64,000 bases of DNA from Candidatus Bipolaricaulota bacterium. GTDB taxonomy: Bacteria; Bipolaricaulota; Bipolaricaulia; RBG-16-55-9; DRXL01. Each line of letters begins with the position of its first letter. Within the stretch, counting starts at the first letter, position 1. Position numbers and translations under genes: made by a program. Shown here piece by piece: positions 44,953 through 52,741 of this stretch. The stretch is taken from the NCBI GenBank assembly GCA_025060395.1, contig JANXCC010000003.1:1-64000 (forward strand), in the 5' to 3' direction. The notes beneath the pieces were generated by a model. The model was not told the origin of the DNA. It did not search any database and saw only the letters and a program-made list of their open reading frames with translations.

Positions 44953-46161
44953 TTACGCCAAGATCTTCGTCACGACTCCGGCCCCCACCGTGCGCCCACC
45001 CTCGCGGATGGCAAAGCGCAACTGCTCCTCCATTGCAATATGGCTGATCAGCTCCGCTGTAATGTGCACGTTATCCCCAGGCATGACCATCTCCACCCCT
45101 GGCGGCAACGTCACCACCCCGGTCACGTCGGTGGTGCGGAAGTAGAACTGCGGCTTATACCCGGAGAAGAAGGGGGTATGGCGCCCACCCTCATCCTTGC
45201 TGAGGGCGTAGACCTCAGCCTCAAACTTCGTGTGCGGCGTGATCGAGCCGGGAGCAGCCAAGACCATGCCGCGCTCCACTTCGTCTTTTTCAATGCCGCG
45301 CAACAAGACCCCAATGTTGTCCCCCGGCAGAGCCTCATCGAGCACTTTGTTGAACATCTCGATACTTGTGGCCACGGTCTTGCGCGATTCAGGCCGCAAT
45401 CCGACGATCTCGACCTCCTGCCCCGGGACGAGGCGCCCGCGCTCGACGCGCCCCGTTACGACCGTGCCACGCCCCTTAATCGAGAAGACGTCCTCAATCG
45501 ACATCAAGAACGGCTTGTCCACATCGCGCACCGGCTCCGGGATATACTCATCGATGGCCTTCATGAGCTCCCAGATGCACTTAGTTGCTTCAGGATCAGT
45601 CGGGTTCTTATACGCGGCTAAGGCCGACCCGCGGATGACCGGTGCGGTATCGCCAGGGAACTTATATTTGTTGAGCAGATCGCGGATCTCGACCTCAACG
45701 AGATCGATCAGCTCTGGATCATCGACCAGATCGATCTTATTCAGAAAGACCACAATATAGGGGACGTTGACCTGGCGCGCCAGCAGGACGTGCTCGCGGG
45801 TTTGGGGCATGGGGCCTTCGGTAGCGTCCACGACGAGAATAGCGCCATCCATCTGGGCCGCGCCCGTGATCATGTTCTTGACGTAATCGGCATGGCCCGG
45901 ACAGTCGATGTGGGCGTAGTGGCGCTTCTCGGTCTCATACTCGACGTGCGCGATCGCGATCGTGAGGATCTTCGTGGGGTCGCGGCGCCCCTGCTTCTCG
46001 CTGGCTTTGGCGACCTCATCGTAAGTACGCGCCTTGGCCAACCCCTTCTGGGCCAAGACCTCGGTGATGGCCGCGGTCAGGGTCGTCTTGCCGTGGTCGA
46101 TGTGCCCGATGGTACCAACGTTGACATGCGGCTTCTTCCGCTCAAACTTTGGTTTCGCCAT
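44953..46161 (-). CDS. tuf: Elongation factor Tu with atypical switch I
   Basis: EF-Tu delivers aminoacyl-tRNA to the ribosome. G1 [10 protein letters not shown]3 DCPGH and G4 NKID are intact, and domains 2 and 3 look normal ([45 protein letters not shown]). Switch I (residues 55-75) reads [20 protein letters not shown], where nearly all EF-Tu have EEKARGITINxxHVE. The conserved Thr of G2 remains, but the RG-I context is replaced and about five residues are added. ATG 46161 has GAGGAGG; 402 residues. Confidence 0.95.
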   Translation of the reverse strand: MAKPKFERKKPHVNVGTIGHIDHGKTTLTAAITEVLAQKGLAKARTYDEVAKASEKQGRRDPTKILTIAIAHVEYETEKRHYAHIDCPGHADYVKNMITGAAQMDGAILVVDATEGPMPQTREHVLLARQVNVPYIVVFLNKIDLVDDPELIDLVEVEIRDLLNKYKFPGDTAPVIRGSALAAYKNPTDPEATKCIWELMKAIDEYIPEPVRDVDKPFLMSIEDVFSIKGRGTVVTGRVERGRLVPGQEVEIVGLRPESRKTVATSIEMFNKVLDEALPGDNIGVLLRGIEKDEVERGMVLAAPGSITPHTKFEAEVYALSKDEGGRHTPFFSGYKPQFYFRTTDVTGVVTLPPGVEMVMPGDNVHITAELISHIAMEEQLRFAIREGGRTVGAGVVTKILA

Positions 46162-46177
46162 ATATCCTCCTCTGAGA

Positions 46178-46241
46178 GTATTGCTGTGCTGACGTGCCGA
46201 AGTGCTGCGTCGGCTGCAGCACAGCAATACGGCAGCACTTC
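46178..46241 (-). repeat. Interleaved inverted repeats in the tuf leader
   Basis: GTATTGCTGTGCTG (46178-46191) is the perfect reverse complement of CAGCACAGCAATAC (46217-46230). A second perfect pair, GAAGTGCTGC (46199-46208) and GCAGCACTTC (46232-46241), interlocks with the first. The two hairpins therefore exclude each other or form a pseudoknot-like fold. They lie between tRNA-Thr and the tuf ribosome binding site, so control or processing of the transcript is possible. Confidence 0.6.
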
Positions 46242-46252
46242 TGCACTCTCAC

Positions 46253-46326
46253 GAGCCCGCGACCGGAATCGAACCGGTGACCTTTCCCTTACCAAGGGAA
46301 CGCTCTACCCCTGAGCTACGCGGGCT
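46253..46326 (-). tRNA. tRNA-Thr (GGT)
   Basis: The reverse strand has acceptor AGCCCGC/GCGGGCT, D-arm TAGCTCAGGGGTAGAGC, anticodon stem TTCCC/GGGAA with loop TTGGTAA (GGT), and T-arm CCGGTTCGATTCCGG. CCA is not encoded. It corresponds to thrT before tufB in E. coli. Confidence 0.92.
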
Positions 46327-46373
46327 AGAGAACACCTCCCTATCCCAGGGAAGGTCTGCACTATGAATACGGT

Positions 46374-46402
46374 ATTATAGACCAAAGTGCTCACAAACGC
46401 AA
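46374..46402 (-). promoter_or_regulatory. Promoter for tRNA-Thr(GGT)-tuf
   Basis: The minus strand has TTGCGT (46402-46397), 17 bases, TATAAT (46379-46374). It lies between tRNA-Tyr and tRNA-Thr(GGT), so tuf can be transcribed apart from the first two tRNAs. Confidence 0.6.
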
Positions 46403-46406
46403 GGGG

Positions 46407-46490
46407 TGCAGGGGGAGGGATTTGAACCCCCGAAGGCACAAAGCCAACGGATTTACAGTCCGTCCCGTTTGGCCGCTCCGGAACCCCTGC
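46407..46490 (-). tRNA. tRNA-Tyr (GTA)
   Basis: The reverse strand has acceptor GCAGGGG/CCCCTGC, anticodon loop CTGTAAA (GTA), the long variable arm typical of bacterial tRNA-Tyr, and T-arm GGGGGTTCAAATCCCTC. About 84 bases; CCA is not encoded. Confidence 0.93.
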
Positions 46491-46511
46491 AGACTGCAGA
46501 TATTCTACCAG

Positions 46512-46584
46512 AGCCGACGGCCGGAGTCGAACCGGCAACCCACCGCTTACAAAGCGGTTGCTCTGCCGATTGAGCTACGTCGGC
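46512..46584 (-). tRNA. tRNA-Thr (TGT)
   Basis: The reverse strand has acceptor GCCGACG/CGTCGGC, D-arm TAGCTCAATCGGCAGAGCA, anticodon stem ACCGC/GCGGT with loop TTTGTAA (TGT), and T-arm GCCGGTTCGACTCCGGC. It is first in the tRNA-tuf cluster, like thrU. Confidence 0.93.
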
Positions 46585-46593
46585 ATCGCTTTT

Positions 46594-46622
46594 ATTCTAG
46601 CGATTTGACCGCTGCCTAGCAA
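46594..46622 (-). promoter_or_regulatory. Promoter for the tRNA-tuf cluster
   Basis: The minus strand has TTGCTA (46622-46617), 17 bases, TAGAAT (46599-46594), 9 bases before tRNA-Thr(TGT). Confidence 0.6.
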
Positions 46623-46640
46623 GAGGGCTACCTCATCTGG

Positions 46641-46646
46641 TATATT
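46641..46646 (+). promoter_or_regulatory. -10 element for the antiporter gene, leaderless
   Basis: TATATT is separated from the antiporter ATG by only 7 bases, so the mRNA would start at the ATG. No clear -35 is seen. Confidence 0.45.
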
Positions 46647-46653
46647 CAGCCCT

Positions 46654-47799
46654 ATGGATTCGGGATTCACCGAGATCGCCCTCAAGGTGATCGTGATCGT
46701 AGGGGGCGCCAAACTCCTTGCTGTGCTCCTTGAGCGCCTTGGCCAGGAGGCTGTCTTAGGCGAACTGCTTCTTGGGATCGCCCTCGGCCCTGCCGTGCTC
46801 GGCTGGATCGACCCCAAGGGCGAGCCGGTCTTAGCGTTTCTCGCCGAGCTGGGCATCGTCGTGCTCGTCTTTTATATCGGCTTGGTCGCCGAACTCGATC
46901 TCCTGCTGAGAGCATGGTGGCCCAGCTTGCGCGTTGCTCTTGCTGGGGGTCTTCTCTGTGTCTTGCTGGGGGTGGGAGCGGGGCTAGGAGCGGGGCTTTC
47001 GCTGCCCAGCGCGCTCTTTCTTGGAACGGCCTTGATAGCAACGAGCATGGGCAAGGCCGGGCGCCTCCTCGTCGAGGCTCGGCGAGTGCTCCATCCCGCC
47101 AGTATGACTATCCTGGGGGCAACGCTGATAGATGATCTCATAGCGTTATGGCTGCTGGCGGGTTTTCAGGCATGGATGGCGCCGCGCCCCTTCCGCTGGG
47201 AGCTCTTGCTTGCCGAAGGCTTGGGGGCCTTCCTCTTCCTTGTGGGGGGACTCTGGATAGGAGTGCGCCTGGCCCCGCGGCTCTTCCAAGTTCTCGATAC
47301 CTTGGAGATACGCGGTATGACTATAGTAGCGGCGCTTATCTTCTGCTTGGCGTTGGCGTTGGCCGCTCAGAGTCTCGGGTTGGCCATTATCGTTGGGGCG
47401 TTTGCCGCAGGCTTGATGCTCGAATACGTCCATCACGAGGGCCAGATCACCAAACAAGTCGAGACCCTGGTGGATCTCTTTGTGCCCTTCTATTTTGTCA
47501 AAGCCGGGGCGTTGCTCGATCCGACGCTGCTGGCAGACTGGAAGGTGTTGCTGAGCACTGTGGGGCTCACTGGATGTGCTGTGGTGGGAAAACTGCTCAG
47601 CGGCATGGGAGCAGAACGCGGACAGCGATGGCTGGTCGGGGTGGGAATGATCCCTCGCGGGGAGGTTGGGCTCATCTTCGCTACGGTGGGGCTCGAGCTT
47701 GAACTCCTGTCCAAGGAGCTGTACGCCGCGTTGCTGACGACCATCGTGCTGACGACGTTCATCACGCCTTGGCTTATGAGGCTCTCCCTACGGCGTTAA
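46654..47799 (+). CDS. Cation:proton antiporter (CPA2/Kef-like)
   Basis: This 381-residue inner-membrane protein has about 12 hydrophobic helices and no cytoplasmic regulatory domain. LGELLLGIALGPAVLGW is the typical second-helix motif, ALIATSMGKAGRLL and GATLIDDLIALWLL hold the ion-binding Asp residues. It likely exchanges Na+ or K+ for protons. There is no ribosome binding site, in agreement with a leaderless start. It converges with the nucleotidyltransferase gene, overlapping by 12 bases. Confidence 0.88.
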   Translation: MDSGFTEIALKVIVIVGGAKLLAVLLERLGQEAVLGELLLGIALGPAVLGWIDPKGEPVLAFLAELGIVVLVFYIGLVAELDLLLRAWWPSLRVALAGGLLCVLLGVGAGLGAGLSLPSALFLGTALIATSMGKAGRLLVEARRVLHPASMTILGATLIDDLIALWLLAGFQAWMAPRPFRWELLLAEGLGAFLFLVGGLWIGVRLAPRLFQVLDTLEIRGMTIVAALIFCLALALAAQSLGLAIIVGAFAAGLMLEYVHHEGQITKQVETLVDLFVPFYFVKAGALLDPTLLADWKVLLSTVGLTGCAVVGKLLSGMGAERGQRWLVGVGMIPRGEVGLIFATVGLELELLSKELYAALLTTIVLTTFITPWLMRLSLRR

Positions 47800-49050
47800 G
47801 CGTTTCTTAATGTCCCCTGGGACGGCGTAATAGCGTGTGTCGGCATCGAGGTTCTTACGCACTAAACTGCCGGGGCCGATCTCGCAGCGCGGGCCAATAA
47901 GCACCCCGGGCATGAGCATCGTGCAGATCCCGATATGGGTCTTGCGCCCGACGATCGCCCCAAGTTTTTTCAGCCCGGTCTCGACGCGAGCTCCCTTCAC
48001 CCAGGGGCGTATAAAGCCCCGATCGTTCCTGACGTTCGCTGTCACCGTGCCCGCGCCGATCTTCACAGCTTCGTCGAAGATCGAGTCCCCAAAATATCCT
48101 GAATGCGTCGAGCACTCTCGCTGAAAGATCGAGCGAGCGACCTCCGCGTGGGCGCCGATCACCGTGTGGGCTTCTAAGTTAGAATATTCTCGTACGAGTG
48201 ATCCCGTGCCGATCACGCAGTGATCGCCGATATAGCAGGGCCCCTTGACGACGGCGTGTTCCAAGATTTTTACGCCTTCCCCGATCCAGACCGGACCCTC
48301 AATCACAGCGCTTGGATGGATCCGCGCACTGGGCGCGATCCTCTGCTCCGTGATATTTTTATCTATCAAGAGCTGAGCCAAAGGGAAGAGATCCCATGGA
48401 TACTTGAGCGTCGGTGGCTCTTGAGGGATTTTTACAAGGCGCACTGTGCCCTCGCGCATCAAGAGCTTGAGAGCGTCTTCAAACGCGTAGGGGTGCTCCG
48501 GCACGCGCCGATAGCACTCAAAGAATCTTTTCTTAAAAAGATAGATCCCGACGAGGCGCGTGCGGCCGGGTTCGCTCCCTGGCGTAGGCTTTTCGACCAA
48601 GTCAAGGACGCGATCTTCTTCTAGCCTGACGATCCCGTACTCGTGAGGACGAGCTGTCTCACAGCCCACCACAACGGCATCGGCTCTTGAAGCGAGAGCG
48701 CTCATCTGGGGAATGATCTTGTCTACAGTGACGTGCTGGGGGTTGACGACAAAAAAAGAGTCTTCCAGCAGAGACTCAGCCCGAGCCAGCGCATCACCCA
48801 TGCCGCGCGGCTCCGGTTGGACGACATACGAGAGCTTGACCCCCGAGCTTGCGCCGTCTCCAAGTTGAGATTCGATCGCCCGACTTGGAGGCTGAACTAT
48901 AAGAATCTCTTTGATCTGGGCACGTTGCAGGGCTTCGATTGTGTGCGCGATGATCGGGCGACCCAAGAGCGCAAAGAGACTCTTATGCTTGCCCTCAGCC
49001 AGCGGCCAGAACCGCGACGACTCTCCTGCAGCGAGAATAACAGCCTGCAT
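47788..49050 (-). CDS. Sugar-1-phosphate nucleotidylyltransferase with left-handed beta-helix domain
   Basis: The N-terminal Rossmann-like domain has MQAVILAAGESSRFWPLAEG (the GxG-type nucleotide loop), QPEPRGMGDAL and LVEKPTPGSEPG. The C-terminal half is a hexapeptide-repeat helix (SAVIEGPVWIGEGVKILEHA and onward), as in archaeal two-domain sugar-phosphate nucleotidylyltransferase/acetyltransferases. Formation of UDP-GlcNAc or an NDP-sugar for the cell envelope is likely. ATG 49050 is 7 bases from GGGGAG; ATG 49056 is too close. Confidence 0.85.
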   Translation of the reverse strand: MQAVILAAGESSRFWPLAEGKHKSLFALLGRPIIAHTIEALQRAQIKEILIVQPPSRAIESQLGDGASSGVKLSYVVQPEPRGMGDALARAESLLEDSFFVVNPQHVTVDKIIPQMSALASRADAVVVGCETARPHEYGIVRLEEDRVLDLVEKPTPGSEPGRTRLVGIYLFKKRFFECYRRVPEHPYAFEDALKLLMREGTVRLVKIPQEPPTLKYPWDLFPLAQLLIDKNITEQRIAPSARIHPSAVIEGPVWIGEGVKILEHAVVKGPCYIGDHCVIGTGSLVREYSNLEAHTVIGAHAEVARSIFQRECSTHSGYFGDSIFDEAVKIGAGTVTANVRNDRGFIRPWVKGARVETGLKKLGAIVGRKTHIGICTMLMPGVLIGPRCEIGPGSLVRKNLDADTRYYAVPGDIKKRLTP

Positions 49051-49072
49051 CGCCATGCTCCCCGGTCTTCAG

Positions 49073-49078
49073 TATAAT
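49073..49078 (+). promoter_or_regulatory. -10 element for the M1 peptidase gene
   Basis: A perfect TATAAT lies 34 bases before the ATG; the leader carries GAAGGGAG. The -35 region is poor. The complementary strand reads TATTATACT and may serve the opposite gene. Confidence 0.45.
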
Positions 49079-49112
49079 ACAAAATCGACCCAGACCCAAG
49101 AAGGGAGCGCCT

Positions 49113-50963
49113 ATGCTCAAGCGAACTCTTAGCGTCAGCTTCTGGCTTATCGTCGTATGGTCTTTCGTCTCTTCCGCTCTGCCCAACGAGATCGAATACA
49201 CGATCTCGGCTCAGCTCGACATAGCGAAAAATATTATTATCGGCTCAGAAGTTGTGCGCTTCACCAACCGCACCGGCACCACTCTCACGGAGCTTTACTT
49301 TCATGTCGTTCCGAACGCGTTCAAGCGCAGCGCCAACACCAAATATCAGCAAGAGTTGCAACGTGCCGGCATCCCCCCGACCACGATCTATGCGTTTTCT
49401 GATGACGACGCGTTCATGGAGATCAAGAGCATCACTGCCAATGGCCAAGCGCTCGCGTTCACGATAGACGACACCCTCATGCGCGTCGTCCTGAAAGACC
49501 CCTTAGCTGACGGACAGACTCTCACACTGCAGATCGAGTTTATCAACGACTTGATGCAGCCCGCCCCTCAAGCCCTGTGGGCGGCAACGCTTGCTGTGCG
49601 CAGCGGCCACCGAAACAGCACCTACACCGTAGCGCTCTGGTATCCCAAGGTCGTGGTCTACGACGCCGACGAGGGCTGGAATCTTGATCAGTACAGTTAT
49701 ATTGGCGAGTTCTACGGCGATTTTGCCAATTACGACGTCACGCTGACGGTGCCGGCGAATTTCGTCGTCGGCTGCACAGGGGTTATTTTGAACGAGACCG
49801 TCCAGGGAACTCAGAAGATCGTTAAGGTCAGAGCCGAACGCGTGCGTGATTTTGCCTGGGTCGCCGGGCCGTTCTATCGTGTTGAAGAGACGAAGCTCTC
49901 TACCGGCGCGCTGTTGCGCGTGCTCTCGTTAGGGCTCTCGATGACAGCCGTCTCTGTTGATGCTGTGCATTTCTTCTCGGAGCGCTTTGGCCCCTATGCG
50001 TATCCCATGATCACAGTGGCTCAAGTAACCGTTGGCGGAGGAATGGAATATCCAGGGATCATCATGATTGCTGGAGGCTCGACAGAAGAGATTGTGCACG
50101 AGCTGGCCCATCAATGGTGGTACGGCGCTGTGGGCAACGACGAGATGGACGAAGCTTGGCTCGACGAAGCCTTCGCGACGTTTTCCGAAGAACTCTATAA
50201 GATCGAGCGCCAGAAAGCCCCCATCTCATCGCGAAGTTCGTATCGCTTTCGCGAGCCGGGGATTCCTGTGCTGACCCGCGCCGATCGGTTCCCCTCGTGG
50301 CGCAGCTACGGCCAGGCTGTCTATATCAAGGGCTCCGGCGTGCTCTGGATGCTGCGCTGGGTCATAGGGGCTGCCAACTTCGATCGTCTTTTGAGAGAGT
50401 ACTATGCGCGCTTCACGTATAAGAACGCGACGACGCAAGATTTTGTCGCTGTTGCCGAAGAAGTCTCCGCACAAGAGCTAGACTGGTTTTTCGATATTTG
50501 GTTGCGCACCGCCAAGACATTGGACTTCTCGTTGCCTACGGGAAGTTGGCGCCGGACCGAAGATGGCCAGTTCGAGACCAAGCTCACGATTCTCCGGCAG
50601 GGCGAGGCTCTTGCTCCTGTGAGAGTCGTCTTATACTTGTGCGACGGCAGCACGATGGAGACGCGCTGGGACGGCCAGCAGGCGACGGCTGAACTTCTCT
50701 TCAAGAGTAAAAGCGCCCCGGCGCAGGCTGAAGTTGATCCCGATCGTGACGTCTTGGAAGAGAATCGCGCGAACAACTCGCTGAGCCTTCCGGCCTCCAG
50801 TGCCCTCGACATGCTATTTGACAGGCCTATCCATTGCAGCTATGATCGTCTAGCAGGGGAGCTATGCGCGGGGAGGACGCCGAGAGGTTGGCCCGCGACT
50901 TCTTGCGCCAGCAGGGCTATGAGATTGTTGCAGAACGCTATCGCTGGCGCGGCGGCGAGATAG
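49113..50963 (+). CDS. Secreted M1-family metallopeptidase
   Basis: A signal peptide (MLKRTLSVSFWLIVVWSFVS) is followed by an M1 aminopeptidase-like N-domain and the zinc domain with HELAHQWW (residues 329-336) and the downstream Glu in DEAWLDEAFATFSEE. The exopeptidase motif appears as GGGMEYPG, so aminopeptidase activity is uncertain. A C-terminal beta domain ends with VLEENRANNSLSLPASS. The last 45 codons run over a strong promoter and 100 bases of yraN and look like unselected sequence, so the original stop may have been lost. Confidence 0.83.
   Translation: MLKRTLSVSFWLIVVWSFVSSALPNEIEYTISAQLDIAKNIIIGSEVVRFTNRTGTTLTELYFHVVPNAFKRSANTKYQQELQRAGIPPTTIYAFSDDDAFMEIKSITANGQALAFTIDDTLMRVVLKDPLADGQTLTLQIEFINDLMQPAPQALWAATLAVRSGHRNSTYTVALWYPKVVVYDADEGWNLDQYSYIGEFYGDFANYDVTLTVPANFVVGCTGVILNETVQGTQKIVKVRAERVRDFAWVAGPFYRVEETKLSTGALLRVLSLGLSMTAVSVDAVHFFSERFGPYAYPMITVAQVTVGGGMEYPGIIMIAGGSTEEIVHELAHQWWYGAVGNDEMDEAWLDEAFATFSEELYKIERQKAPISSRSSYRFREPGIPVLTRADRFPSWRSYGQAVYIKGSGVLWMLRWVIGAANFDRLLREYYARFTYKNATTQDFVAVAEEVSAQELDWFFDIWLRTAKTLDFSLPTGSWRRTEDGQFETKLTILRQGEALAPVRVVLYLCDGSTMETRWDGQQATAELLFKSKSAPAQAEVDPDRDVLEENRANNSLSLPASSALDMLFDRPIHCSYDRLAGELCAGRTPRGWPATSCASRAMRLLQNAIAGAAAR
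50818..50846 (+). promoter_or_regulatory. Consensus promoter for yraN
   Basis: TTGACA (50818-50823), 17 bases, TATGAT (50841-50846). It lies inside the end of the M1 reading frame; the leader is about 10 bases. Confidence 0.65.
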
Positions 50964-51205
50964 ATCTCATCGCCCGCGATGGAAATTTCTTAGTCTTTGT
51001 CGAGGTGCGCTCGCGCTCCACAGAGCTTTTTGGTCTCCCCGAAGAGACAATCACTTATAAAAAGCGCCAGAAGATTCTCCTCGCAGCACAGCACTATCTC
51101 ACGCGCCATCCTACAAACTTAGATATTCGCTTCGATGTCGTGGCACTCTCAGGGGGACGGCTGCGCTTATACAAAGATGCGTTTCGAGCTGATGGTAAGA
51201 GTTAG
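50864..51205 (+). CDS. yraN: YraN/UPF0102 family nuclease-like protein
   Basis: This 113-residue protein has the restriction-endonuclease-like core: GEDAERLARDFLRQQGYEIV, WRGGEIDLIARD (catalytic Asp) and FVEVRSRS (E-x-K-like element, with Arg in the Lys position). The family is linked to DNA processing, but its role is not settled. A GGGGAG site is 2 bases before the ATG. The binding-protein gene follows after 14 bases. Confidence 0.85.
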   Translation: MRGEDAERLARDFLRQQGYEIVAERYRWRGGEIDLIARDGNFLVFVEVRSRSTELFGLPEETITYKKRQKILLAAQHYLTRHPTNLDIRFDVVALSGGRLRLYKDAFRADGKS

Positions 51206-51219
51206 GAGGAGGTGTGAGT

Positions 51220-52665
51220 ATGTACAGCGGCGGGCGGCTGAGTCGGCGCGTCTTCTTAAAGACGCTAGGGATCGGAGCAAGCATGGTCACTTTGGGTAGG
51301 GTACTCAGTTGGGGGCAACCTCCCGTCAAAGTTGGGCTGATCGGGCCGATCAATCTCTTAGACGTGGGCAAGGCGATGGTGCGCGGCGCACAGCTTGCCG
51401 TGGACGAGATCAATGGACTCGTGAGCGAAGGGAAGCTTCCTCCGCCTAAGCTCACCATGGAGGGGCTCATCCGGGACGACGAAGTTCTTCGGGGCGATGT
51501 GGCGAAAGCTGCGTTCGAGGAGCTTTCAGCACTCGGCGCTGTCGCTATCGTCGGCGGCTTCATTGACGAGACCGTCGCGGCGATGCTCCCGTCTATGGCG
51601 CGGCTGCGCAAGCCCTATCTCGATACGGGCTCCAGTAGCCCAGAGTTCAACAAGCTCGTCAAGGAGAAGTACGATCAGTACAAATACTATTTCAGATTGA
51701 TGATCAACGACAATGTTATGGGTCAAGATATGGGAATCATGGCGGCAGGGCTGATGCGCCAAGATCTGGGCATCGAGAAAGTCGCACTGGTTGCTGAGAG
51801 CAGTGCCTTCGGGCAGAACCTCGCGCGGATCCTCCAAGGGCAGCTCGCTCAAGCGGGGATTCAGCTTGTCAAAGTCTTCAACTTCTCGCTGCAAAACCCG
51901 GACTTCGCGTCCATCTTGCAGCAAGTCAGCGACACCGACGCCGACGCGATGATGCTCGTGCTCGCCTTCGATCCGGGGATCCCGTTGGTCGGCCAAGCCT
52001 ACGAGATGAGGCTCGATATGCCCGTTATCGGTATTAACGCCGAAGGCCAATCTTTTGAATATTGGAAGAACACGGGCGGGCGCGTCATGGGCCATGTCTA
52101 CGTGGATGTCGCCACCGGCGAGACGCCCATCACGCCCAAGACGCGCCCGTTCTACCAAGCGTATGTTGAGCGCTTCGGCGATTCTCCGCCGTCGCGCCCG
52201 CTCTTCACAGCGTTTACGACATACGATGCGCTTTTTATCTTGAAAGGCGCTCTGGACCGTGCGGGAAGCACCGATCCTGACAAGATCGTCACTGAATTAG
52301 AGAAGACTGATTACGTCGGCACCGTCGGACGCATTAAGTTCAGAGATCGCACCGATCCCTATCCCCATGAGCCGATCTACGATCCGGAGTACGTCGTCGC
52401 GAAATGGGTCTTGTGGGGGACGACCGCGAGAAATCCCCTTGATCCTAAGGCTCAGCCGCTACGAGTCGTCGTCTGGCCGCCAAAGTTCCGTTTGAAAGCC
52501 GACCGCGAGGGCAACCCCGTCAGCATTCATGACTGCATCAGCAAAGCATGCGAAGAGTACCGCAAGAGCGTCACAGCATGGAAGCAGCAAGGCCGGCCCA
52601 AGGGCGGGCGCTTCACGGCATGGCACAACTGGGCAAGAGCGATCGCTCAGTGCTTTGCAAGCTAG
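51220..52665 (+). CDS. Tat-exported branched-chain amino-acid-type substrate-binding protein
   Basis: The N-terminus has a twin-arginine signal (LSRRVFLKTLGIGASMVTLG). The mature part is a type I periplasmic binding fold: VKVGLIGPINLLDVGKAMVR, AQLAVDEINGL, VAIVGGFIDETVAAMLPSMA and KVALVAESSAFGQNLARIL. This is the LivJ-like group of ABC importers. No permease or ATPase genes are adjacent, so it may serve a distant transporter. ATG 51220 is placed well behind AGGAGGAGG; GTG 51214 is too close. Confidence 0.88.
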   Translation: MYSGGRLSRRVFLKTLGIGASMVTLGRVLSWGQPPVKVGLIGPINLLDVGKAMVRGAQLAVDEINGLVSEGKLPPPKLTMEGLIRDDEVLRGDVAKAAFEELSALGAVAIVGGFIDETVAAMLPSMARLRKPYLDTGSSSPEFNKLVKEKYDQYKYYFRLMINDNVMGQDMGIMAAGLMRQDLGIEKVALVAESSAFGQNLARILQGQLAQAGIQLVKVFNFSLQNPDFASILQQVSDTDADAMMLVLAFDPGIPLVGQAYEMRLDMPVIGINAEGQSFEYWKNTGGRVMGHVYVDVATGETPITPKTRPFYQAYVERFGDSPPSRPLFTAFTTYDALFILKGALDRAGSTDPDKIVTELEKTDYVGTVGRIKFRDRTDPYPHEPIYDPEYVVAKWVLWGTTARNPLDPKAQPLRVVVWPPKFRLKADREGNPVSIHDCISKACEEYRKSVTAWKQQGRPKGGRFTAWHNWARAIAQCFAS

Positions 52666-52669
52666 TAAT

Positions 52670-52726
52670 CCCCTCACCCCGTGCTCCCCTCTCCCTCACA
52701 GGGGAGAGGGGGCCAGGGGTGAGGGT
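52670..52726. repeat. Nested palindrome (double-hairpin repeat)
   Basis: CCCTCACCCC (52671-52680) pairs with GGGGTGAGGG (52716-52725), and inside it CCCCTCTCCC (52686-52695) pairs with GGGGAGAGGG (52701-52710). Palindromes of this composition occur as dispersed intergenic repeats in many bacterial genomes. It lies just after the binding-protein gene and could also stop transcription, although no T-run follows. Confidence 0.7.
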
Positions 52727-52741
52727 GTAAACTGACCGTCC

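Noticed and set aside
44800-45621. 273-codon open frame opposite tuf and rpmG
   Set aside because: It is antisense to EF-Tu and L33, both certain genes, and shows no domain.
46327-46406. Missing tRNA-Gly of the classic cluster
   Set aside because: No cloverleaf could be formed; the gap holds a TTGCGT-17-TATAAT promoter instead.
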